Source: Marthasterias glacialis
Taxonomy: Eukaryota; Echinodermata; Asteroidea; Forcipulatida; Asteriidae
DNA: 64,000 nucleotides
NCBI GenBank assembly: GCA_911728455.2
Contig: OU452219.1
Span: 21,297,397 to 21,361,396 of the forward strand
Direction: 5' to 3'
In this document: positions 36,801 through 51,800 of the stretch, piece after piece
How positions within the stretch are numbered: position 1 is the stretch's first letter
How the letters are laid out: every line of letters begins with the position of its first letter
Notes under the pieces: generated by a model
Database searches by the model: none
Seen by the model: the letters and a program-made list of their open reading frames with translations, nothing else
What the model was told of the DNA's origin: nothing
Translations under genes and position numbers: made by a program

Positions 36801-39800
36801 CTGTGTCCTTTAGCAAGACACTTAACCATTATTGCTGCGTCCTTTGGATGGGACGTAAAGCCGTTGGTCCCGTGTGTTGTGTAATGCACGTAAAAGAACT
36901 CAGAGAACACTTATCACGAAGAGAAGGGGTTCACCTCGGTGTTCCTGGTTTGATCGGCTGCAGATTGCGCCACAGCACCTTGTAAAACGTTACATGGTGC
37001 TATGTAAAGGAACAGGTCTCATACTTCAAAACATAACTCCACATACCTTGCAGGAAAAAATACTATATAGCGCTATAATAAGAACTGCATATTTTTTTAA
37101 TTATTATTTCTCTATCTAGAAGATATTCATACTTGTATACTAAACATAAAGTACTACCCCTGAACCTAAAGACTAAAGACTTACCTTATTTCTCTGTAAT
37201 CCTTCAGGTAAGTTTGCAAATTTTCTGTTTGGGAAAGACGATCTTTACGTGTAGCTGCTTCTTCCAGAAGTGAATTCCAAGCTTCCACTACTGCATCATT
37301 CTTAGCACTGATATGATCAAATGCATGAGGGAATTGCTCTACTAGCTGAGATGCTGTTGAGGAGATAGATGCAACCTGTTCCTCTAAAGCTGCTAGGTCT
37401 CTCTGGACACATAAATGAATAATAATAATTCAAATACCATCAGAAAGAGCATTTTTGAAAGGAAGTTGTGCTACTTTGGTCATACTGTCGGGAAAAGTAA
37501 CGGAATAGAAAACAGATACTCCAAGGGTCAGTGGAAGGCCGCCGTGCAAGGGAACGTCTAGCTACATCGTGGACAAACAATGTGGAAGCTGTTTGTAGTA
37601 CAGGATTGTATAATGCTACAAGTCTGGCTTGGGACAGAAACAGATGGCGTACTCTTGTGAGGACCACAGCAGCGCTCGTTAGCGCCACCTCACACTAAGG
37701 AGAAGAAGAAAAGCAAGAAGAATACAAATTATTTCTATAGAGCCACATCCACCTTCATAATATGTTCAAGTAGCACAGACACAGAAATAGAAAAACTAGG
37801 CCTATATAGAAAGAAATGTATGTTGACGACAGCAGATGTGAAATACAAAAGATCAAAACAACAAACATAACAGTTTAGGGCCTTCACGAATGCTATTTTA
37901 ATGTCTTGCGAGCAACTTTGAAACTAGTAACAGTGAAAAATATTAAGAATATTTTGAGGAGGTTGATTCCAAAGAACAGACACATTATGTATAAACAAAC
38001 AGTCTCCTCATGATTGGTTAATTTTAGGTACAACAAGCAAAGCAGTATTGGTAGACCCAAGGTGCCTAGACAAATTACAATGCATGAACAGATTGCTATT
38101 AATAATATTCAGGGGCAGAATCTTAATCAATTTAACACAATTCACATTCAAGTCTTAACTATAAGGTGTTTTCTGTGTAAACCTTGAATATGTTGGCAAA
38201 ATACTACAATAAACAAATGAACTTTTAGTTTGTTTTGTTTCCTGTTCCAGTACAAATTTTACGAGCAGACTGCTGAGACCTGGACGGCATCTTTGGAATC
38301 CCTTCACCTTTATCAACCTACTTCCAGAACATTGCGCTTCTTACATAAAAGTCTGAGCATTAGACCTCCGACTGGCACCCCCGAACAAAGATATTGACAA
38401 ATAGAGAGATTGACAACACAGGGCTAGATAGCTCAGTTGGTAGAGCACCAGCACGCACAACCGGAGGTCGAAAATCCCACTCCAGTCAATTGTCCTTAGT
38501 TCAAACAGACAAGTTATGAAATAAGTGTTCCTGTAGCTTTTACTTCACTGTTATCAACATACCTCTAGACCATTGTGTCGTCTAATGAAAGCCTGTACAC
38601 TGGCCAGGTCATGACCATAGTTTTCTGAAGATGCTGCTGTCTCTTTTTCTTGAATCCAACTTCTTGTCTCCTCACAGTCACGGTCGAATGTGTGAATCAG
38701 TTTAGCTGCTGCTAAAGCCTGCACAAAATCATAAAAAGTTTTACTATTTGTCTAAAATCTGTCAATCTTCAAGGCATTAACCAGTTGCCGACATTTCTTC
38801 TCATCCAGCATAATGGGATAATTTCCTCAGAACTGCCAGAATTATTTTTCTTTGAGAGTACCGCTTTACTTGACAAAGCCAAGAGAACAAAGATCCTCTT
38901 TATTGCACCATGATTTTTGTTTTCTCTATCCAGAAAATGCCAAACTCATGCACTCTAAATTGCAAAACCTTGGCCATGTGCAACACCCTTCGATTGGTAC
39001 TAAGTCCTGAACCAAGTGAAAAAGGTCCGGAAAATCCACAGATTTTTCATTTCTTTCGCCCATATCTTGGTCAATTCTGATCAGATTTTGTTCATTATTT
39101 GGGGAGTTTGAAGATGAAATCAATACCCCTTTTTTCATGCAAATTTTTGCGAGCCTTAATGCAGAGTTCAGAGAGGAGTTCCAATAAAGTACAGACACCA
39201 TTTGGCAAATTATAGAGACATTTAAACTAAAATCAGTCATAAGCTAGGACCAGCACATCCAAAATCTCAGGATGATGTATTCAACATTGAACATGCATTT
39301 ACTTCATTGAAACCTAAAAGTCTGTTAAAAATAAGCAGCCTAAATAAATCAACTTACCTCAGTTCTAACATTAGTGACTTCCTTTAACTGTTCCCAGAGT
39401 TCTTCTACTTGGTGACATTTCTGCAATATTTCTTTTTCATCTCCAATTCCTTCATCTACAAGATGGAGACTCTTAGACCCTACAGCTGTAATTCGGTATT
39501 CACTTCCAAGAAGGTCATGGGTGAAGTCACTGAACTTGGCTTCCAGGATCTAATTGTAGGAGAACAAAATGAAAACTGTCCATGACAAGAACTTAAGATT
39601 GGCAAGGAACTATGTAAGCATCATTTCAAGTGAAAAAGCCTCCTTCAGTCACATTATATAGCCAACAGGGATTCTACCAAGAGCAGTGCAATGATATATT
39701 TATTTGTTACGGTTAAAAATGTGGTGACATCTTTAATCTATTTCAATGTCAATCCTTAGTCTGGGATTTTTGGTATTGCTTGCAGTTCTAAGAATAAAGA

Positions 39801-42800
39801 GCTTTTTCCTTTCCTACATGATAATAAGAAGGTCCTGGCTAACAGTATGGCTGGGCCACTGTAACAAAATTGCTACAATGGTCTTGGCTTGTAGTAAGGC
39901 TAAGCCACCGTTACAAGATTGCTATAATGACTTTGGCTAGCAGTATGGCTAGGCCACTAATAAAATATTGCTACAATGGCTTTATCTAGCATTGTGGCTA
40001 AGCCACTGTTACAAGATTGCTACAACGGCTTTAGCTAGCAGTATGGCTAAGCCACTGTTACAAAATTGCTAAATAGACTTTGGCTCGCAGTATGGCATGT
40101 GGCTGGGTCACTGTTACAAGATTGTTACAATGGTTTCGATAGCAGTATGGCTAGACAACTGCTACAAAACTGCTATAATGGCTTAGGTAAGCAGTATGGC
40201 TAGGCAACTGTTACAAGACAGCTACACTGGTTTTGGTTTGCAGTATGGCTAAGCCACTGTAACAAGAATGCTAAAATTGCTTTGACTAGTAATGTGGCGA
40301 GGGTACTGTTACAAGATTTCCACAAAGGTTTTGGCTAGCAGTATGGCTAGGCAACTGTTACAAGATTGCTATAATGGCTTTAGCTAGCAGTATGCTATAG
40401 GCCACTGTAACAAAATTGCTATAATGGATTTAGCTAGCAGTATGGCTAAGCCACTGTTACAAAATTGCTAAATAGGCTTTGGCTTGCAGTATGGCATATG
40501 GCTGGGTCACTGTTACAAGATTGCTACAAGGGTTTCGATAGCAGTATGGTAGACAACTGCTACAAAACTGCTGTAATGGCTTTGGTAAGCAGTATGGCTA
40601 GGCAACTGTTCAAAGATTGCCACAATGGCTTTGGCTAGCAGTATGGCTAGGCCACTGTTACAAGATTGCTTTAATGGGTTTTGCTAGCAGTATGGTTAGC
40701 CACTGTTACAAGACTACTACATTGGTTTTGGTTTGCAGTGTAGCTATTAAGCCATTGTTTCAAGATTGCTACAAATGCTGTGGATTACTAAATTGCTATA
40801 ATGGCTTTGGTTGCAGTATGGCCAGACCACTGCGAAAAGATTTCTTTAACGGTTTTGCTAGCAGTATGACTAGGCCACTATTAGAAGATTTCTACGATGG
40901 CTTTGACTAGCAGTATGACTAAGCCACTGTTACAAGAATGCTAAAATGGCTTTGACTAGTAATGTGGCGAGGGTACTGTTACAAGATTTCCACAAAGGTT
41001 TTGGCTAGCAGTATGGCTAGGCAACTGTTACAAGATTGCTATAATGGCTTTAGCTAGCAGTATGCTATAGGCCACTGTAACAAAATTGCTATAATGGATT
41101 TAGCTAGCAGTATGGCTAAGCCACTGTTACAAAATTGCTAAATAGGCTTTGGCTTGCAGTATGGCATATGGCTGGGTCACTGTTACAAGATTGCTACAAG
41201 GGTTTCGATAGCAGTATGGTAGACAACTGCTACAAAACTGCTGTAATGGCTTTGGTAAGCAGTATGGCTAGGCAACTGTTCAAAGATTGCCACAATGGCT
41301 TTGGCTAGCAGTATGGCTAGGCCACTGTTACAAGATTGCTTTAATGGGTTTTGCTAGCAGTATGGTTAGCCACTGTTACAAGACTACTACATTGGTTTTG
41401 GCTTGCAGTGTAGCTATTAAGCCATTGTTTCAAGATTGCTACAAATGCTGTGGATTACTAAATTGCTATAATGGCTTTGGTTGCAGTATGGCCAGACCAC
41501 TGCGAAAAGATTTCTTTAACGGTTTTGCTAGCAGTATGACTAGGCCACTATTAGAAGATTTCTACGATGGCTTTGACTAGCAGTATGACTAAGCCACTGT
41601 TACAAGAATGCTAAAATGGCTTTGACTAGCAATATGGCGAGGGTACGGTTACAAGATTTCCACAATAGCTTTGGCTAGCAGTATGGCTTAGCATAAGTTT
41701 CAAGATTGCTACATTTGATTTTGGCTGGCAGTATTGCTGGGCTACTGTTTCAAGATTGCGAGTAGCTTTGGTTTCCACTGTGGCTAGGTCCTTGTTACAA
41801 GATTGCTACATGGGCTTTAGCCAGCAGTATGGCAAGACCATTGATACCAGAATGCTATAATGGCTTTGGCTAGCCAAAGATTTCTATAATGGGTAGCTAA
41901 CAGTATGGCTAGGACACTGTTAAAAGATTGCTACAGTGACTTTGGCTAGTAGTATGGCTATGCCACTGTTACAAGATTGCTACAATGGGTTTTTCTCGCA
42001 GAATGGCTAGGACAATGTTACAATATTGCTATAATGGCTTTAGATAGCAGTATGGTTAGGCCACACTTACAAGATTGCTACTATGGTTTTGGCTACCAGT
42101 ACAGGTGGGCCACTGGTACAAGATTACTATAATGGCTTTGGCTAGCAGTTTGGCTCAGCAACTGTTACAAGATTGCTACTATGGTTTTGGCTAGCAGTAC
42201 AGCTAGGCCACTGGTACAAGATTGCTATAATGACTTTGGCTAGCAGTATGGCTATGCCACTGTTACAAGATTGCTACTATGGTTTTGATTAGCAGTACAG
42301 CTAGGCCACTGGTACAAGATTGCTACAATGGCTTTGGTTAGCAGTATGGCTAGGCCACTGTTACAAGACTGCTATAATGGCTTTAGCTAGCAGTATGCAT
42401 AATAAGCCATTCTTATAAAATTGCTACATTTGCATTAGCTGGCAATGGTGTAGGCTAGCATCATGGCTAGGCCACTATTACTAGATTGCTATAATGGTTT
42501 TGGCTTGCAGTATAGCTTAGCCACTTTTACAAGATTGCTATCATGACTTTGGCTAGCAATATGGCAAGGGTACTGTTACAAGATTTCCACAATGGCTTTG
42601 GCTAGCAATATGGCTAAGCCTCTGTTTCAAGATTTCCACAATGGTTTTGGCTTGCAGTATGGCTGGGCTTCTGTTACACGATTGCTAATGGCTTTGGTTT
42701 GCACCATGGCTAGGTCCTTGTTAAAAGATTGCTACTATGGTTTTGGCTAGCAGTACAGCTAGGCCACTGTTACAAGATTGCTATAATGACTTCGGCTAGC

Positions 42801-45800
42801 AATATAGCAAGGGTACTGTTACAAGAATTCCACAGTAGCTTTGGCTAGCAGTATGGCTAAGCCTCTGTTTCAAGGTTGCTACAATGGTTTTGGATTGCAG
42901 TATTGCTGGGCTACTGTTATAAGAATGCTAAAATGGCTTTGGCTAGCAGGGATGCTAGGCCCAGTTACAAGATCTCTATAATGGATACCTAGTATTATTG
43001 CCAGACCACTGGTAAAAGATTGCTACTACAGTCTTGGCTAGCAGTACAGCTAGGCCACTGGTACAAATTATTACTATAAAGGCTTTAGCTAGCATCATGG
43101 CTAGACCACTGTTACAATATTGCTACTATGGCTTTGGCTAGCAGTATGGCTCAGCCACTGTTACAAGATTGCTACTATGGCTTTAGCTAGCAGTATGCAT
43201 AATAAGCCACTCTTGAAAATTGCTACGTTTGCATTAGCTGGCAATGGTGTAGGCTAGCATCATGGCTAGACCACTGTTACAAGATTGCTATAATGGCTTT
43301 GGCTAGCAGTAAGGCTATGCCACTGTTAAAAGTTTGCTACAATGGTTTTGGCTTGCAGTATAGCTAAGCCACTTTTACAAGATTGCTATAATGACTTTGG
43401 CTAGCAATATATCAAGGGTACTGTTACAAGATTGCCACAATGTCTTTGGCTAGCAGTATGGCTAAGCCTCTGCTTCATAAATAGCTACAATGGTTATGGC
43501 TTGCAAGATGGCTGGGCTACTGTTACAAGATTGCTAGTGGCTTTGGTTTGCACTGTTGCTAGGTCCTTGTTACAAGATTGCTCCTTGTTACAAGATTGCT
43601 AAATGGGCTTTAGCCAGCAGTATGACCAGATCACTGTTACAAGAATGCTATAATGGCTTTGGCTAGCAGTAATGCTAGGCCCAGTTACAAGATTTCTATA
43701 ATGGATAGCTAGCAGTATGGCTAGGACACTGTTAAAAGATTGCTACAATGGCTTTGGATAGCAGTATGTTACTGTTACAGATTGCCGTAATGGCTTTAGC
43801 TAGCAGTATGTTTTGGGCACTGTAAGAAGATTGCTATTATGGTTTTGGCTAGCAGTATGGCTAGGCCACTGTCACAAGAGTGCTACAATGGTTTTTGCTT
43901 GCAGAATGGCTAGGTCAATGTTACAAGATTGCTACAATGGCTTTAGTTAGCAGTATGGCTAGGCCACAGTTACAAGATTGCTACTATGGTTTTGGCTAGG
44001 AGCACAGTTAGGCCACTGGTACAATATTACTATAATGGCTTTGGCTAGCAGTATGGCTTAGCCACTGTTACAAGATTGCTATATTGGCTTTAGCTAGCAG
44101 TATGCATAATAAGCCACTCTTGTATAATTGCTACATTTGCATTTGCTGGCAATGGTGTATGCTAGCATCATGTCTTGGCCACTATTACTAGATTGCTTCA
44201 TGGGCTTTGGCTAGCAGTAAGGCTAGGCCACTGTTACAAGATTGCTACAAATGTTTTGGCTTGCAGTATAGCTAAGCCGCTTTTACAAGATTGCTATAAT
44301 GACTTTGGCTAGCAATATGGCAAGGGTACTGTTACAAGATTTCCACAATAGCTTTGGCTAGCAGAATGGCTCTGCCTCTATTTCAAGATAGCTACAATGG
44401 TTTTGGCTGGCATTATGGCAGGGCTACTGTTACAAGATTGCTAGGGGCTTTGGTTTGCACTGTGGCTAGGTCTTTGTTACAAGATTGCTAAATGGGCTTT
44501 AGCCATCAGTATGACCAGACCACTGTTACAAGAATGCTATAATGGCTTTGGCTAGCAGTAATGCTAGGCCTAGTTACAAGATTTCCATAGTGGGTAGCTA
44601 ACAACAGTATGGCTCAGACACTTTCAAATGTTTGCTACAATGGCTTTGGCTAGCAGTATGGCTATGCCACTGTTACAAGATTACTATAATGGCTTTAGCT
44701 AGCAGTATGTTTTGGGCCACTGTTACAAAATTGCTATAATGGCTTTAGCTAGCAGTATGGCAAGGCCACTACTACAAGATTGCCATAATGGCTTTGGCTA
44801 GCAGTATGGCTAGGCCACAGTTACAAGATTGCTACTATGGTTTTGGCTAGCAGTACAGCTAGGCCACTGTTACAAGATTGCTATAATGACTTTGGCTAGC
44901 AATTTGGCAAGGGTACTGTTACAAGAACTCCACAATAGCTTTGGCTAGCAGTATGGCTAAGCCTCTGTTTCCAGGTTGCTACAATGGTTTTGGCTTGCAG
45001 TATGGCTGGGCTACTGTTACAATATTGCTAGTGGCTTGGGTTTGCACCGTATCTAGGTCCTTGTTACAAGATTGCTACATGGTCTTTAGCCAGCAGTGTG
45101 GCCAGACCACTGTTATAAGAATGCTATAATGGCTTTGGCTAGCAGGGATGCTAGGCCCAGTTACAAGATCTCTATAATGGGTTATAAGATTGCTACTATA
45201 GTCTTGGCTAGCAGTACAGCTAGGCCACTGGTACAAATTATTACTATAAAGGCTTCAGCTAGCAGTATGACTCGGCTCTTGTTACAATATTGCTATAATG
45301 GCTTTGGCTAGCAGTATGGCTCAGCCACTGTTACAAGAATGCTATAATGGCTTTAGCTAGCAGTATGCATAATAAGCCACTCTTTAAAATTGCTACATTT
45401 GCATTAGCTGGCAATGGTGTATGCTAGCATCATGGCTAGACCACTGTTACAAGATTGCTATAATGGCTTTGGCTAGCAGTAAGGCTATGCCAGTGTTAAA
45501 AGTTTGCTACAATGGTTTTGGCTTGCAGTATAGCTAAGCCACTTTTACAAGATTAATTGCTATAATGACTTTGGCTAGCAATTTATCAAGGGTACTGTTA
45601 CAAGATTGCCACAATGTCTTTGGCTAGCAGTTTGGCTAAGCCTTTGCTTCAAGATAGCTACAATGGTTATGGCTCGCAGTATGGCTGGGCTACTATTACA
45701 TGATTGCTAGTGGCTTTGGTTTGCACTGTGGCTAGGTCCTTGTTACAAGAATGCTTAAATGGCTTTGGCTCGCAGGGATGCTAGGCCCAGTTACAAGATT

Positions 45801-48800
45801 TCTATAATGGATAGCTAACAGTTTGGCTAGAACACTGTTAAACGATTGCTACAATGGTTTTGGATAGCAATATGTTACTGTTACAAGATTGCTGTAATGG
45901 CTTTAGCTAGCAGTATGTTTTGGGCACTGTAACAAAATTGCTATAATGGCTTTAGCTAGCAGTATGGCTTGGCCACTGTCACAAGAGTGCTACAATGGTT
46001 TTTGCTCGCAGAATGGCTAGGTCAATGTTACAAGATTGCTACAATGGGTTTAGGTAGCAGTATGGCTAGGCCACAGTTACAAGATTACTACTATTGTTTT
46101 GGCTAGCACTACAGCTAGGCCACTGGTTCAAGATTACTTTAATGGCTTTGGCTAGCAGTGTGGCTCAGCCACTTTTACAAGATTGCTATAATGACTTTGG
46201 CTAGCAATATGGCAAGGGTACTGTTACAAGATTTCCACAATAGCTTTGGCTAGCAGTATGGCTCTATTTCAAGATAGCTACAATGGTTTTGGCTGGCAAT
46301 ATGGCTGGGCTACTGTTACGAGATTGCTAGTGGCTTTGGTTTGCACTGTGGCTAGTTCTTTGTTACAAGATTGCTAAATGGGCTTTAGCCAGCAGTATGA
46401 CCAGACCACTGTTACAAGAATGCTATAATGGCTTTGGCTAGCAGTAATGCTAGGCCCAGTTACAAGATTTCTTTAATAGATAGGCCACAGTTACAAGATT
46501 GCTAGTATGGTTTTGGCTAGCAGCACAGCTAGGCCACTGGTATAACGGCTTTGGCTAGCAGTATCGCTGAGCCATTCTTAAAAGATTGCTACATTGGCTT
46601 TAGCTAGCAGTTTGCATAATAAGCCACTTTTGTAAAATTTCTACATTTGCATTAACTGGCAATGGTGTATGCTAGCATCATGGCTTTGCCACTATTACTA
46701 GATCGCTATATGGGCTTTGGCTAGCAGTAAGGCTAGGCCACTGTTACAAGATTGCTACAATGGTTTTGGCTTGCAGTATAGCTAAGCCGCTTTTACAAGA
46801 TTGCTATAATGACTTTGGCTAGCAATATGGCAAGGGTACTACTACAAGATTTCCACAATGGCTTTGGCTAGCAGTATGGCTCTGCCTCTATTTCAAGATA
46901 GCTACAATGGTTTTGGCTGGCAGTATGGCTGGGCTAATGTTACAAGATTGCTAGTGGCTTTGGTTTGCACCGTGGCTAGGTCCTTGTTATAAGATTGCTA
47001 AATGGGCTTTAGCCAGCAGTATGGCCAGACCACTGTTACAAGAATGCTATAATGGCTTTAGGGATGCTAGGCCCAGTTACAAGATTTCTATAATGGACAG
47101 CTAGCAGTATGGCTAGGACACTGTTAAAAGATTGCTACAATGGCTTTGGATAGCAGTATGTTACTGTTACAAGATTGCTGTAATGGCTTTAGCTAGCAGT
47201 ATGTTTTGGGCACTGTACGAAGATTGCTATTATGGTTTTGGCTAGCAGTATGGCTAAGCCACTGGTACAACATTACTAAAATGGCTTTGGCTAGCAGTAT
47301 GGCTCAGCCACTGTGACAAGAGTGCTGAAATGGCTTTAGCTAGCAGTATGCATAATAAGCCACTCTTGTATAATTGCTACATTTGCATTAGCTGGCAATG
47401 GTGTATGCTAGCATCATGGCTAGGCCACTATGACTAGATTGCTATAATGGATTTGGCTAGCAGTAAGGCTAGGCCACTGTTACAAGATTGCTACAATGGT
47501 TTTGGCTTGCAGTATAGCTAAGCCACTTTTACAAGATTGCTATAATGACTTTGGCTAGCAATATGGCAAGGGTACTGTTACAAGGTTTCCACAATAGCTT
47601 TGGCTAGCAGTATGGCTCTGCCTCTATTTCAAGATAGCTACAATGGTTTTGGCTGGCAGTATGGCTGGGCTAATGTTACAAGATTGCGAGTGGCTTTGGT
47701 TTGCACCGTGGCTAGGTCCTTGTTATAAGATTGCTACATGGGCTTTAGCCAGAAGTATGGCCAGACCACTGTTACAAGAATGCTATAATGGCTTTGGCTA
47801 GCAGTAATGCTAGGCCCAGTTACAAGATTTCCATAATGGGTAGCTAACAGTATGGCTAGGACACGGTCAAATGTTTACTACAATGGCTTTGGCTAGCAGT
47901 ATGGCTATGCCACTGTTACAAGATTGCTATAATAGCTTTAGCTAGCAGTATGGCTATGCCACTGTTACAAGATTGCTACAATGGTTTGGCTAGCAGTATG
48001 GCTCACTACTGTTACAAGATTGCTATAATGGCTTTAGCTAGCCAGATATTTTGGGCCACTGTAACAAAATTGCTATAATGGCTTTAGCTAGCAGTATGGA
48101 AAGGCCACTACTACAAGATAACCATAATGGCTATGGCTAGCAGTATGGCTATGCCACTGTTACAAGATTGCTACAATGGTTTGGCTAGCAGTATGGCTCA
48201 CTACTGTTACAAGATTGCTATAATGGCTTTAGCTAGCCAGATATTTTGGGCCACTGTAACAAAATTGCTATAATGGCTTTAGCTAGCAGTATGGAAAGGC
48301 CACTACTACAAGATAACCATAATGGCTTTGGCTAGCAGTATGGCTATGCCACTGTTACAAGACTGCTACAATGGTTTGACTAGCAGTATGGCTACGCCAC
48401 TGTTACAAGATTGCTATAATGGCTTTAGCTAGCCGTATGTTTTGGGCCACTGTAACAAAATTGCTTTAATGGCTTTAGCTAGCAGTATGGCTTGGCCACT
48501 GGCACAAGAGTGCTACAATGGTTTTTGCTCGCAGAATGGCTAGGTCAATGTTACAAGGTTGCTATAATGGCTTTAGCTAGCAGTATGAATAATGAATAAA
48601 TGTAAAATTGTTACATTTGCATTAGCTGGCAATGGTGTAGGCTTGCATCATGGCTAGGCCACTATTACTAGATTGCTATGATGGCTTTTTGGCTAGCAGT
48701 AAGGGTAGGCCAGTTACAAGACTGCTATAATGGTTTTGGCTTGCAGTATAGCTAGGCCACTTTTACAAGATTGCTATAATGACTTCGGCTAGCAATATGG

Positions 48801-51800
48801 CAAGGGTACTGTTACAAGATTTCCACAATGGTTTTGGCTCGCAGTATGGCTGGGCTACTGTTACAAGATTGCTAGTGGCTTTGGTTTGCACATTGGCTAG
48901 GTCCTTGTTACAAGATTGCTACAATGGCTTTAGCAGCGTGGCTAAGCCACTGTTGGAAATTACTTTAATCATGGTAATGGCTTTAGCTAGCAGTATGACT
49001 TTTCCAGAGAAAGTACATTCTGAGCCTGGTCCAAGAGGTTGACAATGCGTCCGCGTTATATATATGTGTGTGTGGCTTAGCCCAGACACGCCGTTTTTCC
49101 AATATACTTTCAACTAAGGCTTTTAGGTTTGCACTGTGGTTCCTGGTGGAGTAACATCACATGACTGCATGGTATAGCATGCATTCGACTTTACTCAGTC
49201 TCTCGCATGATTTCGTCTACAGTGTTAAATCATTGAGAAAAGTTTGTGCAAATCGGATAGGCTGCAAAAAATCTGGACGACGCAACAACTTTATTTTAAA
49301 TCCGGAAATCAGGACAAATCTCATTCCTGTTGGCTAGCAGTATGGCTAAGTGCCTTCTACTCGATTGCTACCAAAGCCAATGGTGACAGTCACATATTCA
49401 AATCAAACTCAGCTTTTATTACTCTTAGTAACTCTTACCTCTGCATGCTCCAAATCCTTCCCATAATCCTCTGATGAGGCCACTATTTCCTTTTCTTTGA
49501 TCCAATCCACAGTTTCATCTGTATCACTGAAGAATTCATAAAGCGTCTTATGATCCACTAAGGCTTTCCTTCGACGCTCTGATAATTCCAAACACTCTTG
49601 ATACTGCGTTTCAACCTCGGCCTAGAATAAACACAAATAATGTGACTCATTATCTTGGTACAATCTTGTATACAGAGAAGTCAGTGAAACTGTTTGGTTT
49701 ATTGGTTTGGAACCTGTAATTATGAAATGATTGTCAATTACTGACCCCTTCCATTGATGTCACAGGCAGCTACTGTCTGCCCATGGTCTGCCATGCTGGG
49801 AGACAAATTGCATGGTCAGTGTCTAACTATAAGTTCATCACCTACTTTCACAGTGCCAACACACCAGGGAACTAACGCAAATTTGCCTATTAACTTTATT
49901 TTGTTTACTCAATGTAAAAGTGTCTGCAGTTCAGTCCTTGGCTGCCATGTGATATTTAACAAAAAAATGAATAAACCAATAATGAATGAATGAATCATTT
50001 CTCATTGTTTATAGGCAAATAGAAGAAAGTACTCATTTTATTCCTCATATTACATAATAGGATTAATTAGACAAAATAATGAAATTAATAGCACAACAAA
50101 CTCTCAAAATTGTTGTGTTACCAAAAATGCCTATAACTAAACCAAACCTAAAAAGTTGCTGATTACCTGTCTCTTTTTGATATCTTGGCTATCGAAATGC
50201 TGTCTTGCTATCAGTCCGTTACTTAAACCAGCCAGGGAATCAATAGTCTTGTGAAAGTTCTCTATATCCAAATCAAGAGCATCAAGTTTCTTCATCAACG
50301 ACATGACAGAGTCTTCATCTTTTCCATAGTCGGACCCAGCTAATAACCGCTGCTTTTCTTCCATCCAAGACTCAGCCTCAACTACCTCTGAGTAAAACTG
50401 TCCAAAGAAAGAAACTTTTAGTATAGTTACTCAGACTAAAAGTGCTACCGTTAAGAGGGTTAAAGGAGCTGTGTCGTAATGATCTGAGCAGTAAATGGAA
50501 TGGATTCATTTGGTAAATGGATTTGACCGCAAGTGCGCGTGTGTGCAGTATCTGGGTGAGAGTTCATCTTTCTATGCACAGCCACAGACCTGCTATAATC
50601 ATGACGACACAGCCCCTTTAAGTCATGCATATTTTAGCCTTTAGGTTTTGGAAAAGGAGAGTTTGCAAATGACATTGGTAATATAGCGCATTTTACAATA
50701 ACGTATCGATGTGCTTTACATTGATGCCCTGGTCATTTGGCCAATAACATTCCTGTAATCTTTCTCAGCTCCCCGGGGAGTATACAGCCCCGAGCTGACG
50801 CGGCGTTCTGAAGGCTTTTTCAAACACAGTATCAACCTCAACCCTCGCAGGTACCCATTTATACCCCTGGGTGAAGAGAAGCAATTATAGTAAAGCATCT
50901 TACTCAGTGTCAGGACAGGGATTCGAACCCACACCCCGATGACTTGACCACCAGAACTTGAGTCCGGTGCACTAGACCGCTCAACCATGACATGCTAATG
51001 TCATGGGGGAATGTTTTTTAATGAATTCCTCATGAAGTAGAGTGGCTATGACATGGAGTTCGATAAACATTTAAAAGGTTCACAGCAAGTCAAATGTTGA
51101 AAGAATTCCAACATGAGGTGACGCATTCATTAACTAAAATCATCAAACGAGAGAAAAAAATCAAACATGTTCCAGTTGCGTACATGATCTGAGACTTATC
51201 CTAACCAATGTCATAATATACATTACACAGTAAGATGAAAAGATTTAGGATCCGTTCATACGTACAGTTTGTGACTCCAGCGCATCAAGTAATTTAATCC
51301 TTCTATCTTCAGCTTTCTCTTTGAGTCGGTACCACAAGGTTTGTAGTTGTGTCAATTCTTCATTAATGTCTTGTGTAGCATAATGCTCTCCTTGAATTAG
51401 TCCTTGTGCTGAGTTTATGACAGCATTTATAAGCGGCTCATGTGCTGTCAGCTCAGACTCCAATGCCTACAAAGACATCGTTTCAAATCACGGAAGTGTT
51501 AACATATCATTGGATAAACATTCATGCAAGAAACAAAGCTATCTCAGATTTCAATGCCTATAAAGACAATCTTTCAAATCACTTTAGTGTTCACATATTA
51601 TTGGATTAACACTCATTCAAGGGATTAAGTTATCTCAGTCTACGATGGCTCCAAAAGACAACATTTCAAATCACAGTGTCAACATATTATTGGATTAACA
51701 ATCATGCAAGGGATAAAGTTACCTCGGATATCAATGCCTAAAATGACAATGTTTCAAATCACAGTAGTGTTAACACATGATTGAATTAACACAATTTAGT

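Noticed and set aside
38425-38495. A functional tRNA gene
   Set aside because: Box B is altered (GGTCGAAAATCC) and the same tRNA-like sequence sits in a longer repeated module elsewhere, so it is a SINE head.
40617-41580. Two near-identical 97-codon open frames suggesting a repeated protein
   Set aside because: They are 670 bases apart within the satellite. The 49-bp unit changes frame each repeat, and openness simply reflects a unit poor in stop codons in this direction.
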